Assembly: GCA_963716925.1 (NCBI GenBank)
Contig: CAVQUX010000025.1
Location: 938,694 to 1,002,693, forward strand
Source of the DNA: DAISKN01 sp963716925
GTDB lineage: Bacteria; Acidobacteriota; Vicinamibacteria; Marinacidobacterales; SMYC01
Direction: 5' to 3'
DNA: 64,000 nucleotides
In this document: in pieces, positions 50,866 through 59,286 of the stretch
Layout: each line of letters begins with the position of its first letter
How positions within the stretch are numbered: position 1 is the stretch's first letter
Notes under the pieces: generated by a model
Databases searched by the model: none
What the model was told of the DNA's origin: nothing
The model's input: only the letters and a program-made list of their open reading frames with translations
Translations under genes and position numbers: made by a program

Positions 50866-52776
50866 GTGAGCAAGAACCCAGATCGCCCGATGGGACGGGG
50901 CACGGGTGGCGTCCGTGAGCCGGACGACCGCCAGCAGCGCCGGATACGAAATGCCATCGGCTACGCGGTCAGTGCCCTGCTCTTGTTCTTGCTCCTTCGC
51001 ACCCTTGTCGTCACTCCGTGGAGCACCAGAGCCAGCGAGATCCCCTACAGCGAGTTCCGAGCGAAGCTGAAGGCAGGGCAAATCGTCGAGGCCACGATCG
51101 GCGCCGAACGGATCGAAGGTGAGATGAAGGGCGAGACGGCGGCCTCGGACAGCAAGGCGACGGTGAGGTTCGAGACCGTAGCGCCGCCCGACGGCGACGC
51201 GAAGCTTCTCGACGATCTCGACGCTGCCGCGGTGACCTACCGGGTCCAGCCGCCCGCGAGCCCGCTCCTGGTGATGCTCGCTTCATGGCTCCTGCCGATG
51301 GCATTGATCGGCGGGTTCTTCTACCTCTCGTACCGGCGGGCCGGTGGGGGGGCCGCCGGTATCTTCGGAGTCGGCAAGAGCAAGGCGACCGAGGTCAAGC
51401 CGGAGCAGGTTGGAGTCACCTTCGCTGACGTCGGCGGAGCGGATGAAGCCATCGCCGAGCTCCGCGAGATCATTCAGTTCCTCAAGACACCGGAGCAGTT
51501 CTCGCGCCTGGGAGGCCGGATTCCGAAGGGCGTCCTCCTGGTGGGCCCGCCGGGGACGGGCAAGACCCTGATTGCGAAGGCCACCGCCGGCGAAGCGCAC
51601 GTGCCGTTCTTCGAGACGAGCGGATCGGAGTTCGTCGAGATGTTCGTGGGAGTCGGCGCCGCACGGGTGCGCGACCTGTTCGAACAAGCGCGCCGGGCGG
51701 CGCCGGCGGTGGTGTTCATCGATGAGATAGACGCCATCGGTCAAAGCCGCAGCGCCGCGATTCGTGTCACGACCAACGACGAGCGCGAGCAGACGCTCAA
51801 CCAGCTTCTCGCCGAGATCGACGGCTTCATTACCGACACCAGTCGGCCGGTGATCATCATGGCGGCCACCAATCGGCCCGAGATCCTCGACCCGGCGTTG
51901 CTGCGCGCCGGCCGTTTCGATCGACAGGTCGCGTTGGGGAATCCCGATCTGATCGGTCGGGTGCAGATCCTCCGGATTCACACCCGCCGGATCCAGCTGG
52001 CGGACGATTTCGATTTCGAGCGAGCCGCGCGCATGACGCCAGGCGCGAGCGGCGCCGATCTCGCGAACATCGTCAACGAAGCGGCGTTGCTCGCGGCACG
52101 CCGGAAGGCCGATGCGGTGACGCTCAAGGACTTCGAGCTCGCGATGGAACGCCTCGTCGCCGGCCTCGAGAACCGCACGCGGGTAATGAACGAGCGGGAG
52201 CGTCGCGCGGTGGCTTTCCACGAGTGCGGACACGCCATGATCGCGCACCTCGTCCCCCACGCCGATCCCGTCAGCAAGGTCAGCATCGTCCCCCGGAGCC
52301 GCGGGGCCCTCGGGTACACACTGCAGATGCCGACCGAGGACCGGTACCTGCTGACGGTTGAAGAGCTCCAGGATCGGCTCGCGGTGATGCTGGGGGGGCG
52401 GGCGGCCGAGCTCATCGTGTTCGGAACCATCAGCACGGGCGCGAGCGACGATATCCAGCGGGCTACCGAGCTGGCCCGGCGGATGGTCACGGAGTTCGGG
52501 ATGAGCGAGAAGCTGGGGTCGGTGCGTTATGCGGGGCGAGAGCTGCGGTACCTGCCCGGGGCTCCTTCCGACGGCGCCGAACTCAGTCCGCAGACCCAGG
52601 CAGCAATCGACGGGGAGGTGCAGCGTATCATCGAAGAGCAGTACGATCGGGCGCAGCAGCTGCTCCTGGCGCGTCGCGCCGTCCTCGAGGAGCTGGCCAA
52701 CGAGTTGCTGAAGAGGGAAACGCTGGATGGCTCTCTCGTCCGGGAGGCGCTCGCCAATGTCACCCACACCCGCTGA
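50866..52776 (+). CDS. ftsH: FtsH-like membrane AAA+ zinc protease
   Basis: A 636-residue protein from GTG 50866 (GGATAGG upstream; ATG 50890 is an alternative). Two membrane helices (29-47 and 134-155) flank a periplasmic domain. The AAA+ module has GPPGTGKT (227-234), VVFIDEIDAIG and an Arg finger in RAGRFDRQV. The zinc protease site is HECGH (452-456), with a third ligand Asp in GASDDIQRAT. It unfolds and degrades membrane and regulatory proteins. The shortened C-terminus and location beside an HdeD gene suggest an accessory copy rather than the housekeeping one. Confidence 0.93.
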   Translation: MSKNPDRPMGRGTGGVREPDDRQQRRIRNAIGYAVSALLLFLLLRTLVVTPWSTRASEIPYSEFRAKLKAGQIVEATIGAERIEGEMKGETAASDSKATVRFETVAPPDGDAKLLDDLDAAAVTYRVQPPASPLLVMLASWLLPMALIGGFFYLSYRRAGGGAAGIFGVGKSKATEVKPEQVGVTFADVGGADEAIAELREIIQFLKTPEQFSRLGGRIPKGVLLVGPPGTGKTLIAKATAGEAHVPFFETSGSEFVEMFVGVGAARVRDLFEQARRAAPAVVFIDEIDAIGQSRSAAIRVTTNDEREQTLNQLLAEIDGFITDTSRPVIIMAATNRPEILDPALLRAGRFDRQVALGNPDLIGRVQILRIHTRRIQLADDFDFERAARMTPGASGADLANIVNEAALLAARRKADAVTLKDFELAMERLVAGLENRTRVMNERERRAVAFHECGHAMIAHLVPHADPVSKVSIVPRSRGALGYTLQMPTEDRYLLTVEELQDRLAVMLGGRAAELIVFGTISTGASDDIQRATELARRMVTEFGMSEKLGSVRYAGRELRYLPGAPSDGAELSPQTQAAIDGEVQRIIEEQYDRAQQLLLARRAVLEELANELLKRETLDGSLVREALANVTHTR

Positions 52777-53078
52777 CCAGACCGCTCGCCTCCCCGAGCT
52801 ATCGCATCTGTCCGCGCCGTTACCCGACACGCATCGTCGTCCTTATTTCGCCTCCACGACCGACCCGCCGTTCGCTTTCACGCCGAAGAGCCCGACGCCG
52901 TCCTCGAGCGGGATCTCGGCATCAACAAATCCCGCTTCAAGCGCGTCTACGCCGGCTGAGGCGGCAAGAGGCGCGGGGAGTCCTTCGCGCGGTTTCGCGG
53001 GATCTCGAGATCGGTGGGAGAGGGGTCGTCCGACGCCTTCTCCGTCAGCGCAGACCAGATGATAAGAAGGAGGTAGTC
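52777..53078. other. Intergenic, no supported gene
   Basis: About 300 bases before the HdeD gene. One frame reads HDRPAVRFHAEEPDAVLERD then LGINKSRFKRVYAG and a stop. It looks protein-like but is too short to assign and may be the end of a deleted gene. The last 20 bases hold the AGAAGGAGGT ribosome-binding site of the next gene. Confidence 0.35.
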
Positions 53079-53645
53079 ATGTTAGCCACGATTCTGTCGC
53101 ACTTCTGGTGGATGACTCTCATCCGGGGAGTCATCGCTATCTTGTTCGGGATCATGCTCTTCGCCTGGCCTCAAATGTCTCTTGCCTCGCTCGTGCTGGT
53201 GTTCGGGGCCTTCGCTCTGGCCGATGGGGTCGCGAACGTAGTGACCGCGATCGGCGGACGCGAGGAGAACGAAACCTGGTGGGTCCTGCTCCTTGCGGGA
53301 CTCGCCGGAATCGGCGTGGGCGCTCTCACGTTCTTGAACCCCGGGGCGACCGCCCTCGCTCTCCTCTTCTATATTGCCATCTGGGCCATCGCGACCGGGC
53401 TTCTACAGATCGTAGCCGCCGTTCGGCTACGAAAGGAGATCGAAGGCGAATTCTGGTTGGGTCTCGCCGGCCTCGCCTCGATCGTCTTCGGAGTGCTCAT
53501 CGCTGCGAGGCCGGGGGAGGGAGCCCTGGCGGTGCTTTGGCTCATCGCCACCTACGCCATCGCATACGGCGTGATTCTGATCGTCCTGGCATTCCAGGCG
53601 CGCGGATTCGTGAATCGCGTCAAAGCCGCGGTTAAGACCGCCTGA
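53079..53645 (+). CDS. HdeD-family membrane protein (DUF308)
   Basis: A 188-residue membrane protein with six hydrophobic helices, arranged as repeated pairs such as LIRGVIAILFGIMLFAWP, FGAFALADGVANVVTAI and LAGLASIVFGVLIAARPGEG. The recurring helix followed by WP, NP or RP is the HdeD/DUF308 signature. HdeD confers acid resistance at high cell density in enterobacteria by an unknown mechanism and is part of heat-resistance islands. A very strong AGAAGGAGGT site lies upstream. It follows the FtsH-like gene in the same direction. Confidence 0.9.
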   Translation: MLATILSHFWWMTLIRGVIAILFGIMLFAWPQMSLASLVLVFGAFALADGVANVVTAIGGREENETWWVLLLAGLAGIGVGALTFLNPGATALALLFYIAIWAIATGLLQIVAAVRLRKEIEGEFWLGLAGLASIVFGVLIAARPGEGALAVLWLIATYAIAYGVILIVLAFQARGFVNRVKAAVKTA

Positions 53646-53698
53646 GCGTTCTTGGAATCGACGAACACTCGTCTCGTGCAGCCGATTCGTGATCAGCT

Positions 53699-53723
53699 CC
53701 GGGCGACGGCTCTCGTCGCCCGG
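53699..53723. terminator. Bidirectional terminator between hdeD-like and cls-like genes
   Basis: CCGGGCGAC (53699-53707) pairs perfectly with GTCGCCCGG (53715-53723) around a seven-base loop. It lies between convergent stops at 53645 and 53755. TGTTGATTC follows on the plus strand. It should stop transcription from both sides. Confidence 0.7.
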
Positions 53724-53754
53724 TGTTGATTCGTCCTGGAGTAGGGACTCGAGC

Positions 53755-55170
53755 TCAGAGAAGAGGGGCGGTGAGGCGTGCGAGCGAAACCGCCAGGCGC
53801 TTCGGAAAGGGAGCCTTACGAAGCACGGACGGCTCGTAAGGTTCCGAGCGCTCGAAGTCCTTCAGCAGCATGTCTTCCACCTCCCGGGCGAAGGACCCGT
53901 CGACGACGAGAACGTTCAACTCGAACTGTAGACGAAACGACCGGTTGTCGAAGTTCGTGCTTCCTACCGACGCAACATCGGAGTCCACGAGAAAGACCTT
54001 CTGATGCAAGAAGCCGGACCCGTAACGGTAGAAATGAATCCCGACCCCGTCGAGCTCCGATGCGAACCAGAGCGTCGCGAGGTCCACCACCGGATTGTCC
54101 GACTTGGCGGGAAAGAGGACGCGCACGTCGACGCCGCGCATCGCCGCGAGGCGGAGCGCCGCGTTCACCGCCTCGTCGGGGACGAAGTAAGGGTTCGCGA
54201 TCCAGATGCGCTCCCTGGCGGCGTTCAGCGCGTGTACGAAGTAAAGCTGTGCGGACTCCATGTTGGCCACGGGTGAGAGGGGCCCCGCGAGCGCCATCAC
54301 GTTCGATCCGCTCGGAGCCGGTTGCGGCTCCCAGCTCCACGTGGGAAGGGTTCGCTTGGCCCAGTACCAGTCGGCGAGAAAGGCGGCCTGGGCGAGCTGC
54401 GCAGTGGGTCCGGTTACGCGCACGTGGGTGTCGCGCCAAGGCCCGATCCCGGGGTCGAGGCCCAGGTACTCGTCTCCGACGTTGAGTCCGCCGATCCAGG
54501 TTTCGAGCCCGTCGATCACCACGTTCTTTCGGTGATTTCTGAAGTTGAGCTGGAAGCGATAGCGTCTCCCTAGAGTCGTGTTGAACCTCGAGTGCTTCAC
54601 TCCCGCCGCTTCCAGCTCGGCCAGGTAGGCGCGCGGGAGCCCCCGGCTCCCGATCTCGTCGTAGAGGAAGAAGACGTCGACTCCCCGCTTCGCGAGCTCG
54701 ATCATCGCGCCTTTGAGGCGCCGCCCGAGCCCGTCGTCGCGAACGATATAGAACTGCACCAGCGCGTACCGAAGGGCGCGTTCCAAGCCGTCGAAGATGC
54801 TGGCAAAGGTCGCCTCACCGTCCACGAGGAGCTCGACTTCGTTCCCGAGAAGGAGGGGGCTCCCCGCGATCTTCTTCAGTGCCTCGTAGTTCGGAAGCCG
54901 GTCGAAGCTCCGAACCACGTATGGAGCGAGAGCCTGGTGAATTTGCACCTTGAGGGCATCGACCTCTTTCCGCTGGTTCTCCCAGGCCTCGAAGTAGCCC
55001 TCGAACTTGCGGCGACCGAACACCCAGTACAGCGGAACCGTGAGATAGGGAAACGTGTTCAGGCTCAGGCCCCAGGCGATCGCGCCCTGTGCCGTGCGAT
55101 TGGTCAGAACCGCGTGGAGCGAGGAGAGAAGCCCCAGCACATGGGACAGGATCAAAAGCAACGTCACCAT
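53755..55170 (-). CDS. cls: Cardiolipin synthase (phospholipase D family)
   Basis: A 471-residue inner-membrane enzyme. Two N-terminal helices (MVTLLLILSHVLGLLSSLHA and AIAWGLSLNTFPYLTVPLYWV) precede two PLD domains with HKD motifs: NHRKNVVIDG, followed by IGGLNVGDEY, and LHQKVFLVDSD, followed by GSTNFDNRS. It joins two phosphatidylglycerol molecules, or PG with another phospholipid, to make cardiolipin. Length and topology are normal for ClsA. It follows the rhomboid gene with a 36-base gap and is probably co-transcribed with it. Confidence 0.93.
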   Translation of the reverse strand: MVTLLLILSHVLGLLSSLHAVLTNRTAQGAIAWGLSLNTFPYLTVPLYWVFGRRKFEGYFEAWENQRKEVDALKVQIHQALAPYVVRSFDRLPNYEALKKIAGSPLLLGNEVELLVDGEATFASIFDGLERALRYALVQFYIVRDDGLGRRLKGAMIELAKRGVDVFFLYDEIGSRGLPRAYLAELEAAGVKHSRFNTTLGRRYRFQLNFRNHRKNVVIDGLETWIGGLNVGDEYLGLDPGIGPWRDTHVRVTGPTAQLAQAAFLADWYWAKRTLPTWSWEPQPAPSGSNVMALAGPLSPVANMESAQLYFVHALNAARERIWIANPYFVPDEAVNAALRLAAMRGVDVRVLFPAKSDNPVVDLATLWFASELDGVGIHFYRYGSGFLHQKVFLVDSDVASVGSTNFDNRSFRLQFELNVLVVDGSFAREVEDMLLKDFERSEPYEPSVLRKAPFPKRLAVSLARLTAPLL

Positions 55171-55206
55171 CCTCGCTCCCTTTCAACGGATGGATCCGCC
55201 TCCCTT

Positions 55207-55875
55207 TCACCGCGCAGGCCGGACGATCCAGGCGAGCAAAAAGCCGGCGACGAAGCCGCCGATGTGAGCGAAATAGGCGACGCCGCCCTCGGCGCCGGGC
55301 GCGGTTGCACCCATCTGCACCGAGCCAACTTGCCCCGCGAACCAGACTGCGAGCACGAGCCAGGCGGGAACGTGCAGACTGCGTCCCATGAAAAACGACA
55401 ACGGCCAGGCATACACGTCGATCCTCGAGCCGGGGAACATCGCGATGTATGAGCCCATCACTCCGGCGATCGCCCCGCTGGCACCGAGGTTCGGCACCGT
55501 CGAGTTAGGCCCCATGATGAACTGGGCGAAAATGGCGGCGGTGCCGCAGACCAGGTAGAAGGTGAGGTAGTGCCGAGAGCCGAACCTGTCCTCGACCGCC
55601 TGGCCGAAGACCCACAGGAACACCATGTTACCCAGGAGATGCATCACGCCAGCGTGCATGAACATCGAACTGAAGACGGTCAAAACCGAATGGAAGCTTC
55701 CGGTGCCGCCGAAAAAAGCGGTCAAATCGGCGGGATGGAACGACCACCGCAGAACGAAGGGTTCTCCATAGAGGATCTCGAGCCCGAAGACCACGATGTT
55801 GATTGCGATGATCGTCAGGTTTGCCAACGCCGCGTGCCGGACCGGCTGCTTACTGCCGACTACGAAAAGAGGCAT
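55207..55875 (-). CDS. Rhomboid-family intramembrane serine protease
   Basis: A 222-residue membrane protein with six or seven helices. The catalytic Ser is in LGASGAIAGVMG and the His in AHIGGFVAGFLLA. The loop before them reads MHAGVMHLLGNMVFLWVFG, with the conserved HLLGNM pattern. It cleaves membrane-spanning substrates within the bilayer and may act in quality control. It sits upstream of cardiolipin synthase in one unit. No unusual feature is visible. Confidence 0.92.
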   Translation of the reverse strand: MPLFVVGSKQPVRHAALANLTIIAINIVVFGLEILYGEPFVLRWSFHPADLTAFFGGTGSFHSVLTVFSSMFMHAGVMHLLGNMVFLWVFGQAVEDRFGSRHYLTFYLVCGTAAIFAQFIMGPNSTVPNLGASGAIAGVMGSYIAMFPGSRIDVYAWPLSFFMGRSLHVPAWLVLAVWFAGQVGSVQMGATAPGAEGGVAYFAHIGGFVAGFLLAWIVRPAR

Positions 55876-56378
55876 CGGTGTACCCTCCTTCCCCGCGCGG
55901 GAGCAAATTCGAGACCAAGCGGCGCCCGGAGGCCCGTGTGAGTCGCAATTCTACGCCAGTCAGTGGGCTTGGGCTTGGCGAATGGTATCGAGGAAGGCGA
56001 GGCCGGCACCCGGTCGCGAAATCTCGTGGCGACTTGCGCAGTTTGGCGCTGGTCGCCGCGAGATTCGGCCGCCCATCGACAGCTGCTAGAGGCGATCGGC
56101 CTGGTCCCCGCGTTGAGGATGAGGGTTCGACCCAGAGTGTATTTGAATTGTATAGTTCTCGTGAGACAGCCAGAGTGCAAGTCAGTGGCCAGGTTGATGG
56201 ACCCATCACTGATCCATGAATCGGAGACCCCTTGGCCCATGGGTGACCGAATCGCCCGATGCACTACCCTGCGGGTGTCTAGCGGACCGACTACGTGTAG
56301 CCTCGCAAGCGCATCGCTCAGCTTCTTCTCTGCGTTCCTGCTGGTGACCGACCGTTACCCGCCTTTCACCATACGCTG
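55876..56378. other. Intergenic, no supported gene
   Basis: About 500 bases between divergent genes. A 138-codon open frame (55963-56379) has no recognisable pattern and a composition unlike the neighbours. A stretch at 56055 (TCGCCGCGAGATTCGGC) recurs at 58069-58085; this is short and may be chance. Promoters for both flanking genes should lie here but no clear boxes were found. Confidence 0.4.
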
Positions 56379-57107
56379 ATGGCTCATCTGATCATCCTTG
56401 GCGCAACGGGAAACCTGGGACGGCATGTCCTTGGCAAGGCGCTCGCGGCCGGGCACGATGTCGCCGTCGTCGTGCGGAACCCGTCCAGGCTTCCGCCGGA
56501 CGTGCGTGGTCGACTCTCGATTCACATCGGCGATCTCAAGGAGCTGGTCCCTCCGGACATCCTCAGAGGCCACGACGCGCTCATCAACTGCGCCGGCTAC
56601 GTCGCGGACGGGCAGGGATTCGTCGATCTCGTGCACCGCGTCGTGACCAGCGTCGAGTCGTTGGACGCGGCCGAGCAGCCCGTCTGCTGGTTTCTCGCCG
56701 GCGCGGCGCTCCTCGACATCGACGCGTCGGGCCGCCGCGGCGTCGACATCCCCCAGGTGAGCGCCACCTATTGGCCGCATCGCGTCAATTTCGAGCGCCT
56801 GAATCGCTCGGCGCTCGTCGACTGGCGCCTGCTCTGCCCGGGACCGATGGTCGACGAGCCGCCGCTGGGCGTGGAAAGGCTGCGGATCTCGGTGGATCGT
56901 CTGCCGGTCGAGGCGCCGGCGGTCACAGGGGAGGCTCCGGATTCGCTGGTGGTGTCGGCGTTCGGATCACTGATTCCCCAGATGATCGTGCCGTACGCCG
57001 ACGCGGCTGCGCTAATGCTGGCCAACCTGGATCGCGGCAGCGTCATGGCGCGGCATCGCGTCGGTCTCGCACTGCCCGCGGGCATGCGCGGCCGCAAGCC
57101 TCAATAG
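56379..57107 (+). CDS. NAD(P)-binding Rossmann (NmrA-like) protein
   Basis: A 242-residue atypical SDR. LIILGATGNLGRHVLGKAL gives the GxxGxxG motif, VVVRNP follows as the second strand, and INCAGYVADGQ comes at the usual NAG position. Members reduce, isomerise or only sense NAD(P). The catalytic Tyr-Lys pair is not evident, so a regulatory or non-classical role is possible. It is followed after eight bases by the serine dehydrogenase proteinase relic. Confidence 0.75.
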   Translation: MAHLIILGATGNLGRHVLGKALAAGHDVAVVVRNPSRLPPDVRGRLSIHIGDLKELVPPDILRGHDALINCAGYVADGQGFVDLVHRVVTSVESLDAAEQPVCWFLAGAALLDIDASGRRGVDIPQVSATYWPHRVNFERLNRSALVDWRLLCPGPMVDEPPLGVERLRISVDRLPVEAPAVTGEAPDSLVVSAFGSLIPQMIVPYADAAALMLANLDRGSVMARHRVGLALPAGMRGRKPQ

Positions 57108-57115
57108 ACCGTCAG

Positions 57116-57653
57116 ATGGCCCTTCCCTTTCCTCCTGGTTCGACTGAAGCGATGTCGGGTGGTACACTTCTCGCGCTCGCGGCGGACGAGGTCGTGATGG
57201 GAGAGTTCTCGGTGCTCGGACCCGTCGACGCAGGTCGCAGGATTGCCCGCGGCGAGCTTCGTCGCCGCTCGTGAGGCCAAAAAACATCAACGACGTCAAC
57301 GATCTTACGCTCGTCGTCGCGAACCTGAGCGAAAAGGCCATCCATCGAGTCAAGAATGGCATTATCGAGATCCTGCGCGACCGAGTCGGAGAGGAGAAGG
57401 CGGTGGCGATGGCGGAGAAGATGGCAACCGGAACCTGGACCCACGACCACGGGATTACCGCGTCGGAGGCCAAGAGCTGGGCTTTCCCGTGCGAGTCGGG
57501 ATGCCGAACGAGATCCTCAAGCTCATGACACTCTATCCGCAACCGGTGCACATGAGCTCGAGCGTGGAGTATCTCCCGATCGGGGAGCCGCGACGTCTCT
57601 TCGGCAGAGTGCGTGAACCTGAAGAATCGTTGGTCGAGAGGGCTGGACGATGA
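57116..57653 (+). pseudogene. Relic of a serine dehydrogenase proteinase (SDH/ClpP-like)
   Basis: Three frames must be joined to read MSGGTLLALAADEVVMG ... VLGPVDA, then VAGLPAASFVAAREAK, then INDVNDLTLVVANLSEKAIH to HDHGITASEAK, then LGFPVRVGMPNEILKLMTLYP. This is the C-terminal two thirds of the SDH_sah family, Clp/SppA-fold proteases. The breaks are near 57231, in the A6 run 57279-57284, and near 57473-57475. The first ~90 residues are absent. With three breaks and a missing N-terminus it is a genuine pseudogene. Its stop overlaps the next gene's ATG. Confidence 0.75.
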
Positions 57654-58000
57654 GAAAAGAAGACAACGAGACGCTGGTGCGCCGGTATTTCGAGGAAGTC
57701 TTGGTGAAGGACGCCGACCGATTGCACGACTATTTGACCGCCGACTACGTGGACCATGGCGCGATTGGGGACCGAGGGCGCCTGGGGAAGGCGGTCGCCG
57801 ATCATCTGGCAGCGTACCCCGAGGCGGAGTGTCACATCGACGAGATGTTCACCAGTGAGGACAAAGTCGCCGTTCACGCACGATTCATCTTCAAGCGCGC
57901 GGGTGGAGACGAGTCGAAGCGGCTGTCGGTGACGGCGATCTTTCGCCTTGCCGGCGGCAAAATCGCGGAGGCCTGGGCGAACAGCGACTCGTTCTTCTAG
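57650..58000 (+). CDS. SnoaL-like (NTF2-fold) protein
   Basis: A 116-residue protein with the SnoaL/NTF2 cone fold pattern: NETLVRRYFEEVLVKDADRLHDYL, then ADYVDHGA, KAVADHLAAYPEAECHIDEMF, a strand pair (DKVAVHARFIFKRA), and FRLAGGKIAEAWANSDSFF. Members are polyketide cyclases, isomerases or ligand-binding proteins. The start ATG overlaps the stop of the proteinase relic by ATGA. It is the intact survivor of this small operon, and no partner PKS genes lie next to it. Confidence 0.85.
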   Translation: MRKEDNETLVRRYFEEVLVKDADRLHDYLTADYVDHGAIGDRGRLGKAVADHLAAYPEAECHIDEMFTSEDKVAVHARFIFKRAGGDESKRLSVTAIFRLAGGKIAEAWANSDSFF

Positions 58001-58226
58001 CCCACCGCGGCGTCGGTCGAGTTCAGGACGCCGTAGTACTCATCCAATCCCTGCTCTTGGGGCTGGCTCGCCGCGAGATTCGGCTTGCATCGATTTTTCG
58101 TGAGTTCCCGCGAGAAGTCGCGTGGCAGGGGGAGACGCGAGCGCGGAACGCCCCGCGTTGCTGAGGCTCGGACTGGCTTGAGTGTTGCATGAGTGTTACA
58201 GAAGTTCATCAAGAAAGGAGTCGTGC

Positions 58227-59252
58227 ATGACGTCCCTCCTGATTTGGATGGCTCTCGCGGGGGCAAGCTCTGCGAGGCAGCCGATTCCGACCACGCTTCC
58301 GGATTACCTGGAGAAAAATCAATTTACGCAGCAGGACATCGAGGCGATCGAGAGCGGGAAGCCGATCGCGAAGCTTCTCAAGGTCGAAGAGGATACCGAG
58401 ACCAGGATTCTGGGAGCGGTGAAGATCCGCGGTAACCCCCAGGACTACATCGCTCGCCAGCGCGATGTCGTCAACTTCGAGAAAGGCACTGGAGTGCTTC
58501 AGATCGGCCTTTTCAGCGATCCTCCGACACCCGCCGATGTGGCCGGTCTCACCCTCGACCCCAAGGACATCGAGGACTTGAAGAAGTGCCAGCCGGGAAA
58601 ATGCGATATCAAGCTGAGCGATCCCGGGATCGAGGCATTCCGGAAACTCGACTGGAAGGCAAGCGACGCCGTAGCCAACGCCGAGAGGATCACGCGGGAG
58701 ATGATCGCCGATTTCCTGAGCGCCTACCGAATGGGTGGGAACCAAGCCTTGGGCACCTTCCACGACAAAGAGAAACCCCTCCTGGTGAAGGAACAGTTCG
58801 AAGAGATGGTCTCCACTTCCAACGTTCCCGCGTACTTCCCGAGCCTCCACGCGTTCTTGAAGGACTACCCCGAGGCCTCGCTGCCGGGAAGCGAAGAGAC
58901 TTTCTACTGGTCCAAGGTCAGCTTCGGTCTCAAGCCGGTCATTCGCCTCAACCACGTGGTGATTTATCAACCGCAGGAGATCGACGCCGTGCGCTACGCC
59001 GTTGCCTCGAAAATGCTCTACACCACGCACTACTTCAACACCGGGCTCGAGTTGAAATTCCTCGTGGTGTCGCCCGATTCACCGGACTTCTACTACATGG
59101 TGTCCTTGAACCAGTCGCGAAGCGACGGACTCACCGGGTTCACCGGCGCCGTCGCCGGTGGTCAGATTCGGGGAAAGGGTCGAGAAGGATCGGAGAAGTA
59201 CCTCGGCGCGGTGAAGCGAATGATGGAGGGCGGGGCAGCCCTGGCGAAATAG
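58227..59252 (+). CDS. Exported hypothetical protein
   Basis: A 341-residue protein from ATG 58227, with AAAGGAG six bases upstream and a signal peptide (TSLLIWMALAGASSARQ). It has no family I recognise. Visible are KKCQPGKCDIKL (a CxxxxC pair near residue 120), FYWSKVSFGLKPVIRLNHVV and VASKMLYTTHYFNTGLELKFLV, suggesting an alternating beta structure in the second half. It lies 34 bases before the FadL-like barrel, so the two may form a periplasm-outer membrane pair for a hydrophobic compound. Confidence 0.65.
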   Translation: MTSLLIWMALAGASSARQPIPTTLPDYLEKNQFTQQDIEAIESGKPIAKLLKVEEDTETRILGAVKIRGNPQDYIARQRDVVNFEKGTGVLQIGLFSDPPTPADVAGLTLDPKDIEDLKKCQPGKCDIKLSDPGIEAFRKLDWKASDAVANAERITREMIADFLSAYRMGGNQALGTFHDKEKPLLVKEQFEEMVSTSNVPAYFPSLHAFLKDYPEASLPGSEETFYWSKVSFGLKPVIRLNHVVIYQPQEIDAVRYAVASKMLYTTHYFNTGLELKFLVVSPDSPDFYYMVSLNQSRSDGLTGFTGAVAGGQIRGKGREGSEKYLGAVKRMMEGGAALAK

Positions 59253-59286
59253 ACGCTTCCAGCCGACTCTTCAGAAAGCTGGTCTC

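Noticed and set aside
55963..56379. A 138-codon open frame
   Set aside because: No ribosome-binding site, no recognisable domain, composition unlike neighbouring genes, and it runs into the start of the next gene.
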